Below the pieces are notes generated by a model. It was not told the origin of the DNA. It did not search any database and was given only the letters and a program-made list of their open reading frames with translations. Positions 1 through 5,683 of a DNA stretch of 10,943 bases are shown here, one piece after another (position 1 is the first letter of the stretch; each line of letters opens with the position of its first letter). This stretch comes from Pyrinomonadaceae bacterium (lineage in GTDB: Bacteria > Acidobacteriota > Blastocatellia > Pyrinomonadales > Pyrinomonadaceae), in assembly GCA_013812565.1 (NCBI GenBank), contig JACCTF010000871.1:1-10943 (forward strand), in the 5' to 3' direction. Made by a program: the position numbers and the translations under genes.

Positions 1-142
1 GCTCACCTGAGCTTAGGCTGCTAATAGGAAATTGCTCTCCTTCATATGTGTAATAGAGTTGCTGCTGCTTCGCTTCAGGATCAAGAAGTTCTTTGGGAGC
101 GAGTAACTGTCTAAATGCATCTTTGAAGGCACTACTGGACAT
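1..142 (-). pseudogene. 5'-truncated AAA/ABC-type ATPase fragment, cut by the ISL3 element and by the window edge
   Basis: Reading leftwards from 142, one frame is open to the window edge (47 complete codons). From the insertion-sequence boundary it reads FKDAFRQLLAPKELL, then a charged stretch, then YYTYEGEQFPISSLSSGE. The LSSGE at the end matches the ABC/RecF-type signature motif, and the preceding 'yeg..fPIssLSSGE' context is typical of AAA_21/OLD-like or SMC-like AAA ATPases found in defence and DNA-repair genes. The Walker A half that should precede it is absent: upstream lies the transposon and then ompH. An ATG at 142-140, inside the transposon's terminal repeat, is in frame and sits one base after the transposase stop (TAAAATG), so a short fusion peptide could start there, although no Shine-Dalgarno site is visible. 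The exact family and the 3' end are outside the window. The frame is clear; the function is tentative. Confidence 0.5.
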
Positions 143-152
143 TTTATGGGTA
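128..152 (+). repeat. left terminal inverted repeat of the ISL3 element
   Basis: It begins GGCACTACTGGA and ends GGGTA, pairing with 1390-1414 at 19 of 25 positions. It overlaps the transposase stop codon and contains the ATG that opens the frame of the flanking ATPase fragment. Confidence 0.8.
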
Positions 153-1373
153 CAAATCAAGCTGTCCCAAATGAAAGAGAATCGCACGGCGGAACCCGAA
201 ACAGTTCCTGAAGCCGCGCGCTTTGGTTTTCAATTGCTGAATGCGCCCGTTCACGCTTTCAGCTAAGCCATTGCTAACGTGATGTCGCAGATAGGCGATC
301 AGGCCCGACCAATGCTCTTTGAACATCGCCGCCACTTTGCTTAAGTGAAGGTTGCCCACTTCCTTGACCCGCTCACACCAGGACTGGAAAAAGTCTGTTG
401 CGGCTTCTTCATTCGAACACTCAAAGAAGCCCCGAAACTCTTCCTTGAGCCGCCACACGGCGACGGTCTCTAACTCACTCCGGCAAAGCGTCTCCAATTG
501 CTCCCGCTGTTTGTCGCTGAGTGTTTCGGGCGCGCGCAGCCACAGGTAGCGGGTCTGTTTCAGTCGCTCATCGCCCGCGCCGGAGAGTCGTTTGTGCTCT
601 TGCCGACGCGTCTTGTCGACGGCCGCGTTGAGATGCTCGCTCAGATGGAAGCGGTCGTAGACCAGATCGGCGTTGGGCAAGGCGGTGCGCGCCGCAGTGG
701 CGAATGGCGGCCACATATCGAGTGTCACGACTTTGACCGTCTCCTTCTGGGAGGCGCTCAAGCCCTGCTCGAAGAGCACCGTAGCGGCTTCAGTGGTGCG
801 GTGCTCTTCGACCTCCAGCACCGCGCCGTGCGCGCCGTCGCTCAAGACGCTGACGTAATGATGTCCGGTGTGGAGGCTCTTCTCATCCACCATCAGGTGG
901 GGGAGCGGACGCTGCACATCGCGCCGCTGCAGCCCGCGCTCGACCGCCCGCTGCATCAAGTAGCGGACTTGATCCGGCGTCAGGCGCAACAACTCGGCGG
1001 CGCGGCTTTGCACCTGTGCGGTGAGCAGGACATCCAGCGCAAAGCATTCAAAGAGCAAAGTGAAGCGCCCGTGCGGGGCCGCCCACGGGACCCGCGCCGT
1101 CTGCACGCCGCAGGCGCGACAGTTCACCCGCGGGACTCGCGCCGAGAGCAAGGTCTGGAACTGACAAGTATCCAGATGCCGCCACGTGCGAGTGTCTTGG
1201 TGATCATAGATGGGCGCTTGAGCATCACAGGTCGGACAGCGAAAGAGTCCCGAACCGGTGGCATGCGCCAGCACGACGGTGACTTTGGTCGCGACGTGAT
1301 TGATCTCGACCGATTCGACAAACCAGGGAGCGGTAATGCCGAGAATCTGTTGGTAAAGTTCAGTTGATTCCAT
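144..1373 (-). CDS. ISL3-family DDE transposase
   Basis: This 409-residue protein cuts and joins the ends of its own insertion sequence. It has the ISL3 layout: an N-terminal zinc-binding domain with CPTC (residues 46-49) and CRAC (85-88), a helix-turn-helix-like segment around 118-148, then the DDE catalytic core. Likely catalytic residues are D163 in MVDEKS, D219 in TLDMWPPF and E372 in GLAESVNGRIQ, followed by the conserved basic tail KARGFRN. The length is normal for the family and no frameshift or internal stop is seen, so it may be active. The ATG at 1373 was chosen because the protein begins there with a typical ISL3 N-terminus; only a weak ribosome-binding site precedes it. The stop codon lies within the left terminal repeat. 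Family assignment is secure; activity is inferred. Confidence 0.93.
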   Translation of the reverse strand: MESTELYQQILGITAPWFVESVEINHVATKVTVVLAHATGSGLFRCPTCDAQAPIYDHQDTRTWRHLDTCQFQTLLSARVPRVNCRACGVQTARVPWAAPHGRFTLLFECFALDVLLTAQVQSRAAELLRLTPDQVRYLMQRAVERGLQRRDVQRPLPHLMVDEKSLHTGHHYVSVLSDGAHGAVLEVEEHRTTEAATVLFEQGLSASQKETVKVVTLDMWPPFATAARTALPNADLVYDRFHLSEHLNAAVDKTRRQEHKRLSGAGDERLKQTRYLWLRAPETLSDKQREQLETLCRSELETVAVWRLKEEFRGFFECSNEEAATDFFQSWCERVKEVGNLHLSKVAAMFKEHWSGLIAYLRHHVSNGLAESVNGRIQQLKTKARGFRNCFGFRRAILFHLGQLDLYP

Positions 1374-1389
1374 CCCATAATTGATACCT

Positions 1390-1414
1390 TACCCACTCAA
1401 ATTCCGGTAGTGCC
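1390..1414 (-). repeat. right terminal inverted repeat of the ISL3 element
   Basis: Read on the minus strand it begins GGCACTACCGGA and ends GGGTA, the partner of 128-152. It lies directly upstream of the transposase gene, so any transposase promoter must lie in or close to it. Its outer edge is 7 nt from the ompH stop codon. Confidence 0.8.
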
Positions 1415-1421
1415 TTTTAAC

Positions 1422-2054
1422 TTACCTCGTAGCGGGAGCGGTGTTCGCGGCGGTTGCCGGCTTTTGCCGGTTATACTCGGTGATAAAATCGCGCGTGATG
1501 TCCATGCTGGGAAGTGCATAAAGAATCGGGACATCCTTGGCATCGAGTATCAGCGTGTAACCGCGCTGCTTAGCGAAAGCATCAAGGGTTCTGCCGATGT
1601 CCTCAGAGATTGGAGCCATTACCTCTTGCATACGCTTGGTGTAGGCGGCCTGCGCTTCCTGAGTTTTGAAGTCGAGTTCGCGCTTCAGCTTCTCCGCCTG
1701 CTCTCGCTGTTGCTCGGTTACTCTCGGTTCTTGTACCCCTTGTGCCTTAGCGATCTTGTCAGCCACCCCTTGAAGATTCGTCTGAATATTACGCAGTTCG
1801 GTGCGGCGCGGCTCAAACTCTTTGTCCACACCCCTGGCGGCAATCACCAATCGCCCGATGCCTTGCTTTTCATCGCCAAAGAAGGCCGTGTTGATAATGG
1901 CGATCCAGACCTCGGCAGGAGCACCACCAGTGCTCGGCGTCGCCGCCGTGGGTGCGGGGCTGGATGGCCGGGCAGTCGGTTGTTGTTGCGCGTTGGCGGA
2001 AAACAGGCTCGCCGCGACCAAAGCGGCAGTTGCGATTAAACGACGTGTTGTCAT
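1422..2054 (-). CDS. periplasmic OmpH/Skp-family chaperone
   Basis: This 210-residue secreted protein is of the Skp/OmpH family, which holds unfolded outer-membrane proteins in the periplasm for delivery to the BAM complex. Residues 1-22 form a signal peptide (MTTRR, hydrophobic core, cleavage near ANA-Q). A Pro/Ala/Thr-rich linker (25-47) precedes the mature domain, which opens with the family's first strand (VWIAIINT, 49-56). Two long charged helices (about 75-165) form the coiled-coil tentacle, and the domain closes with the typical YTLILDAKDVPILYA strand (166-180) and MDITRDFI. The tail is Ala/Thr-rich. An AAGGAG at 2069-2074 lies 14 nt before the ATG, which is rather far. It follows bamA by 112 nt, the same order as bamA-skp in proteobacteria. 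The frame ends normally 7 nt before the insertion sequence, so the protein looks intact. Sequence divergence makes the symbol skp or ompH a family label only. Confidence 0.9.
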   Translation of the reverse strand: MTTRRLIATAALVAASLFSANAQQQPTARPSSPAPTAATPSTGGAPAEVWIAIINTAFFGDEKQGIGRLVIAARGVDKEFEPRRTELRNIQTNLQGVADKIAKAQGVQEPRVTEQQREQAEKLKRELDFKTQEAQAAYTKRMQEVMAPISEDIGRTLDAFAKQRGYTLILDAKDVPILYALPSMDITRDFITEYNRQKPATAANTAPATR

Positions 2055-2087
2055 GATTTTCTATAATGCTCCTTGCAGGTTAGAGAA

Positions 2088-2118
2088 GGCAACGCTTGCA
2101 AAAGATACAAGCGTTGCC
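2088..2118 (-). terminator. perfect 11-bp hairpin between bamA and ompH (attenuator or processing site)
   Basis: GGCAACGCTTG (2088-2098) pairs exactly with CAAGCGTTGCC (2108-2118) around a 9-nt loop. In the direction of transcription the stem is followed by TTCTCT, not a proper T-run, so full factor-independent termination is doubtful. Partial termination, mRNA end protection after bamA, or separate control of ompH are all possible. The hairpin itself is certain; its role is inferred. Confidence 0.55.
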
Positions 2119-2163
2119 GGATGGTTCATATTGCAAAATGGTTTCTACTTTTGAGTTGCAAAA
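2096..2163 (+). repeat. three copies of the octamer TTGCAAAA in the bamA-ompH gap
   Basis: TTGCAAAA occurs at 2096-2103, 2131-2138 and 2156-2163, all in one orientation (TTTTGCAA on the coding strand), with start-to-start distances of 35 and 25 nt. The leftmost copy lies across one arm and the loop of the hairpin, and the rightmost ends 4 nt from the bamA stop codon. They could be binding sites or simple A/T-rich drift. Confidence 0.4.
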
Positions 2164-2166
2164 TTG

Positions 2167-5100
2167 TTAGAAAGTTCGCCCAATGCTGAAGCGGAAAACA
2201 TTCTTCTGTTCAAACGTGAGCCGCCGGTTGGTATCAGGATCACGAATCTCTTGGGCATTTGGATTGTACGCATAGATCAAGCGAAATGGCACGTTGACCA
2301 CTGGCACCTGGACGCGGAACTCGACGCCAAAACTTGATCGATAATTGTTGAACCTCGAATTAATGCTTTCCGATAAGCGCAGAACTTGGTTGGTCTGCCC
2401 TTCGCCGCGTAGGTAAACCGGTTGGAAGCCGATGGGCAAACCCGTTATCGGGTCGGTTGGGCCGACGCGCAACGCGTTATTAAATTCTTCCTGTGTCACT
2501 AATCGAGAATCACGCAGAAGCAAAGCGGGCTGAAACTGATTGTTGCCAACCGCCGCAAGTTGTGGGTTGGCGAGAAAGGTCAGCCCATTCAGCGAGCGGC
2601 CATTGAGCCCCGTGAATACATCGTCCGACTGAAAGAGGTTCGAGATGGTCTGGTCGCTCGTTTTACGCAGATTGAAAACTGTTCCGACGTCGGCGAAAGC
2701 CGCGACGCTCACCGGGCCGAAGATCGGTATGCGATATTCAACGTTCGCCAGAAGTTGTGTGTCGCCGCCGATTGCCGACGTATCGTAGAGTTCCAAAAGT
2801 CTCGGATCGAGATTGGGGAACTGCTCGGAGACTCGCGGAAGTCGCAGAGCGTTCGAACCGCTCGTCCCGGTGAAAACACCAATGTTCGTGATGTCTGAGG
2901 GAATGCCGGGAATCTGTGCCGCCGTGCCTGTTTGGTTCGACGCGAGCACAACATTGCGCGTGGTGAAGAAGGTGTCAATGGGTGCGCGCGGACTGATCGA
3001 ACGAACGTTATACCCGCGAATTGTATCTTCGCCGCCGAGGAAGAATCGCTCGTAGATCGGCACGCCGTTGACGAAGGCAAGCGATTGAGTTTGCGCTTCC
3101 CTGATCTTATTACTTAAACCAATGCTACCGACTGTGCCCGCGAGTATACGGAAGCCGAGCACCTCAGGGTTTTGGTCACGCCCGGTGCGGCGGATCGGGA
3201 GATACTGTCGGTAAGAGAGACTCGGTTGATATGTACGTACATCTCCGCCGAGGCCTGCGAGCGCCGCCGAAAAGGCCAGCTCTCTGCCCGTGTACGGATC
3301 GATGTTACTGGTTCGATAGTCAAGCGCGTTGTAGACAAAGGTCGGCGTGATCCGGCTGGTCAAAATGTTCGGCTGACGGTAGATGACCGGGATCCTTCTA
3401 TTCGGATCGGCTTGTAGGTTAACCTCCGGGTCTTTCACACTTGTCTGCGAAATCGAATATGACAAACCGATGCGCGAGAACCTGGTGAACGGACGCCGAC
3501 GATAAAACTCCGACAACGGGGCGCTAAGGAAGACAGAGCCGCCCGTCGTGTTTTGGGTAAAAAGGTTCGTCTCATCGACGTTCAAAAAGTCCAGCGTCGA
3601 ACCGAACAATCCCTGCTGCACATCAAGGTTCTGCGAAAGGAACGAGCCTTCACCGAAAAATTTATATGACGATGTGAAGATGGAGAATCCGGCGGTGATC
3701 GGACGATTGCGGATGTACGGCTCGGTGAAGGAGAAGACGAATGATCGCTGACGATTGCCCGCGGCGACGTTGAACGACAAGGATTCGCCGCGCCCTAAGA
3801 GATTCGCAGTTGAATACTGCAAACCGAAAAACGATCCGCCGATGCCGGAGACGCCACCGTTGAAGGATATTTCCTGACGACCACGCTCCGTGACCTTAAC
3901 GTTAACGTCCACCTGGGCTTCCTCATCGTTCTGTCGGAAGTCAATATCTTTCTCTTTGTCGATTGGATCGAAGTAGCCGGTTTGATTAAGGCGTATGACC
4001 GAGTTCTCAAGCCCAATCTGATTGTAAATATCGCCTTCGTTCAAAAAGATTTCGCGGCGCAGAACATTGTCGCGTGTAAAGGTGTTGCCCAAAAACTCCA
4101 ACCGTCGAAGGGTAAACTGCTTGCCTTCAGTGATCGAAACGGTGAAGTCGGCGACGCCTTCATTGGGGTTCTGCGCATTATCACGGAAGGCCGGCTCTAT
4201 CGAAGGCTCGTACTGGATAAAACCTTGCGAGCCGTAAACTTTCTTCAGATCCTCGTACAAGGCCTTGCCGATGCGGTCGCCATTGGCGAGTTCGCCTGGT
4301 TTAAGACCAATGACGGCGCGAATATAATCTTCAGAGAAGATCGAATTGCCTTCAATCTTTATCTCGCCGAGGCGATAAATTTTACCTTCATTAATGGGGA
4401 TCGTAATCCGCAGCGCGTCGTCTGTTGATGATAGCAGCGGCAGCGGGATGAAGAGTCCCGTCCGGCGCTGGCCTATTCCATCAATTCGTGGCTCGCCGGT
4501 GCGGGCTTGCAGGTGGCCTTTCGAGCGCATGTAGTTTGTCACCAGCCGCAAATCTTCCTCAAGCTTGCGCTGGTCGAGGATGTCTTCCCCCTTGAAGCGC
4601 GAGACGAGGCCAGCCTCGCGAACGTATTTCATCTGGCCGCGGAGTTCGCCGTCTTTGAAAGCCTGGTTGCCATCGAAGTCAACTTCGACGACGCGGACGC
4701 GCTCGCCTTGATCAACATTAAAGGTGATCGCGATTGAAGTTGCCGAAACATCTTCCCTGTCATCTTTAACCGTCGCATTCGGATAGCCGCGCGCGGCGAG
4801 TAGTTCCCTAATGACGCGCGTCGCGGCGCGAATCTTTACCGGATCGGCAATCGATTCCTTGGAGACGCCGGTGCGACTTTCACGAAAGGCTTTGAGTACA
4901 TCCGCTTCAGTGATGCTCTTCAAACCCTTGAACTGAATGTCGCGGATGATCGGAAGTTCTCTCACTTCGAAGATGACCAGAACGCCGCCGCGCTCCCCCG
5001 GCTCGGTATAAACCCGCGTTGCCGTTTTATCGAAGAATCCAAGCGTAAGCAGGGCTTGCAAATCTCGCTGAACCTGCTGCTCGTTAAACGGATCGCCCTG

Positions 5101-5292
5101 GCGAGTCTGTATATAGTAAAGAAGGTTTTCGTCGCTGTTACGGCGGTTGCCGGTGATGTCGACATTTTCAACAAGTGTCTGTTGGGCTGCCGGTTGCTGC
5201 GGCTCCTGCGCATGCGTCGCGCGAAGCGGTATGAATAATTGATTGCTTGCTAAAGCAAGGACTAACGTAAATAAGAAGGCCCATGTACGCAT
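2167..5292 (-). CDS. bamA: outer membrane protein assembly factor BamA (Omp85 family)
   Basis: This 1041-residue Omp85 protein inserts beta-barrel proteins into the outer membrane as the core of the BAM complex. Residues 1-29 are a signal peptide ending at AHA-Q. Five POTRA domains follow, at roughly 40-113, 114-196, 199-303, 305-390 and 393-470; the third carries an insert around 262-295. The C-terminal barrel (about 472-1041) has the conserved lid-loop motif GGEDTIRGY (753-761, equivalent to the VRGF motif) and ends in FRFSIGRTF, with the terminal Phe of an outer-membrane beta-signal. It is about 230 residues longer than the E. coli protein (810). The extra length lies mostly in two loops, about 765-842 after IRGY and about 876-984 before the last two strands. 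An AAGGAA at 5304-5309 lies 11 nt before the ATG. It has its own probable promoter (5469-5498) and precedes ompH. The identification is firm. Confidence 0.96.
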   Translation of the reverse strand: MRTWAFLFTLVLALASNQLFIPLRATHAQEPQQPAAQQTLVENVDITGNRRNSDENLLYYIQTRQGDPFNEQQVQRDLQALLTLGFFDKTATRVYTEPGERGGVLVIFEVRELPIIRDIQFKGLKSITEADVLKAFRESRTGVSKESIADPVKIRAATRVIRELLAARGYPNATVKDDREDVSATSIAITFNVDQGERVRVVEVDFDGNQAFKDGELRGQMKYVREAGLVSRFKGEDILDQRKLEEDLRLVTNYMRSKGHLQARTGEPRIDGIGQRRTGLFIPLPLLSSTDDALRITIPINEGKIYRLGEIKIEGNSIFSEDYIRAVIGLKPGELANGDRIGKALYEDLKKVYGSQGFIQYEPSIEPAFRDNAQNPNEGVADFTVSITEGKQFTLRRLEFLGNTFTRDNVLRREIFLNEGDIYNQIGLENSVIRLNQTGYFDPIDKEKDIDFRQNDEEAQVDVNVKVTERGRQEISFNGGVSGIGGSFFGLQYSTANLLGRGESLSFNVAAGNRQRSFVFSFTEPYIRNRPITAGFSIFTSSYKFFGEGSFLSQNLDVQQGLFGSTLDFLNVDETNLFTQNTTGGSVFLSAPLSEFYRRRPFTRFSRIGLSYSISQTSVKDPEVNLQADPNRRIPVIYRQPNILTSRITPTFVYNALDYRTSNIDPYTGRELAFSAALAGLGGDVRTYQPSLSYRQYLPIRRTGRDQNPEVLGFRILAGTVGSIGLSNKIREAQTQSLAFVNGVPIYERFFLGGEDTIRGYNVRSISPRAPIDTFFTTRNVVLASNQTGTAAQIPGIPSDITNIGVFTGTSGSNALRLPRVSEQFPNLDPRLLELYDTSAIGGDTQLLANVEYRIPIFGPVSVAAFADVGTVFNLRKTSDQTISNLFQSDDVFTGLNGRSLNGLTFLANPQLAAVGNNQFQPALLLRDSRLVTQEEFNNALRVGPTDPITGLPIGFQPVYLRGEGQTNQVLRLSESINSRFNNYRSSFGVEFRVQVPVVNVPFRLIYAYNPNAQEIRDPDTNRRLTFEQKNVFRFSIGRTF

Positions 5293-5462
5293 AAACGACT
5301 TGATTCCTTACACATAATGAAGACTTTTAAGGGGAGTATGAAACAGTTACCTTCGTCTTGAAGCGCCCAAGAATTGTCGCGCGAGCGCCCCAATACTGAT
5401 GTTGGAAGCATTTGGATTCAAGGAGTTCGTGCCCCGTTGCCAATTATTTGGGTTTGCCAAAG
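5293..5462 (-). other. long bamA 5' leader
   Basis: From the expected transcription start near 5462 to the bamA ATG is about 170 nt with no convincing reading frame. It contains AAGGAA at 5304-5309, the bamA ribosome-binding site, and a GC-rich patch around 5366-5391 that could fold locally. I recognise no riboswitch or known leader RNA in it. The leader length depends entirely on the promoter call at 5469-5498. Confidence 0.35.
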
Positions 5463-5468
5463 CCGCGC

Positions 5469-5498
5469 ATTATATTGAGACAGGGAGTAAAAGTCCAA
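5469..5498 (-). promoter_or_regulatory. probable sigma-70 promoter of bamA
   Basis: On the minus strand an exact -10 TATAAT lies at 5474-5469, preceded after 18 nt by TTGGAC (5498-5493), a fair -35. It starts 5 nt after the hairpin that closes the upstream unit (5504-5531), a typical terminator-promoter arrangement. The -10 is strong evidence; the -35 is only moderate. Confidence 0.55.
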
Positions 5499-5503
5499 AG
5501 CTA

Positions 5504-5531
5504 ACGGGCGCGAGTTAACACCCGCGCCCGT
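5504..5531 (-). terminator. GC-rich hairpin terminator after clpC and the small ORF
   Basis: ACGGGCGCG (5504-5512) pairs exactly with CGCGCCCGT (5523-5531) across a 10-nt loop that contains the TAA of the 40-codon ORF. In the transcribed direction the stem is followed by TAGCTTTGG, a poor U-tract, so it may be a Rho-independent terminator of modest strength. It lies between the clpC unit and the bamA promoter, where a terminator is expected. Confidence 0.55.
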
Positions 5532-5637
5532 CTTTCTCAACCAAAAACAGCATCAGCCACAGAGGCACCGCAATCACGGAGAAAAGTATGCAGAATGCCG
5601 GAAGGCAGTCCACATGCGTTCTGCCTTCTCTCTCCAC
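5515..5637 (-). CDS. probable small single-pass membrane protein, 40 aa, unrecognised
   Basis: A GTG at 5637 opens a 40-codon frame ending in TAA at 5517-5515. The start was chosen because GAGGAG (5650-5645) lies 7 nt upstream, the best Shine-Dalgarno site in the window. The peptide has a polar, basic N-terminus (MEREGRTHVD), then one hydrophobic helix of about 19 residues (FCILFSVIAVPLWLMLFLV, residues 15-33), then a short charged tail EKDGRGC. Cysteines are at 11, 16 and 40. It starts 46 nt after the clpC stop on the same strand, and the terminator hairpin wraps its stop codon, so it would be the last gene of the clpC transcript. A second GTG at codon 9 is possible. I do not recognise it. 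It could be chance coding, but the ribosome site, helix and terminator placement together argue for a real gene. Confidence 0.5.
   Translation of the reverse strand: MEREGRTHVDCLPAFCILFSVIAVPLWLMLFLVEKDGRGC
5602..5627 (-). repeat. small inverted repeat inside the 40-aa ORF
   Basis: AAGGCAG (5602-5608) pairs with CTGCCTT (5621-5627) over a 12-nt loop. An overlapping alternative pairing, GCAGAA with TTCTGC (5590-5595 with 5619-5624), is also possible. It covers the early codons of the small ORF and could influence its translation. Confidence 0.35.
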
Positions 5638-5644
5638 CCTGTAT

Positions 5645-5650
5645 CTCCTC
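5645..5650 (-). promoter_or_regulatory. Shine-Dalgarno site of the 40-aa ORF
   Basis: GAGGAG on the minus strand, 7 nt before the GTG at 5637. It decides that start over the later in-frame GTG at codon 9, and it serves no other visible reading frame. Confidence 0.5.
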
Positions 5651-5683
5651 GGTCCCTATGGCTAATCTTTTTGTGCGGTTGAT

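Larger units (their letters stand above)
128..1414 (-). mobile_element. ISL3-family insertion sequence, complete, 1287 bp
   Basis: The element carries a single ISL3-type transposase bounded by terminal inverted repeats. The left end (128-152) reads GGCACTACTGGACATTTTAT and then GGGTA. The right end, read from 1414 back to 1390, reads GGCACTACCGGAATTTGAGT and then GGGTA. The two agree at 19 of 25 positions, including the outermost eight. Size and single-gene layout fit the ISL3 family. ISL3 elements normally leave an 8-bp target duplication, but the flanking octamers here (tctttgaa on the left, ttttaact on the right) do not match, and shifting the ends by two bases does not help. The right end lies 7 nt past the ompH stop codon and the left end lies inside an ATPase reading frame. 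Confidence 0.85.

Noticed and set aside
498..1367. 289-codon open frame on the plus strand across the transposase
   Set aside because: It is antisense to a clear ISL3 transposase with zinc-finger and DDE motifs; its own translation has no recognisable domain and is explained by GC-rich complementary codons.
118..1424. 8-bp target-site duplication around the IS
   Set aside because: Flanking octamers tctttgaa and ttttaact differ, and moving the ends outward by two bases gives catctttg and ttaactta, which also differ.
1410..2039. 209-codon plus-strand frame opposite ompH
   Set aside because: The minus frame has a signal peptide and the full Skp/OmpH pattern; the plus frame begins inside the insertion-sequence end and shows no family features.
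5293..5462. riboswitch or leader peptide upstream of bamA
   Set aside because: No known riboswitch core is recognisable and only very short frames without convincing ribosome sites occur.
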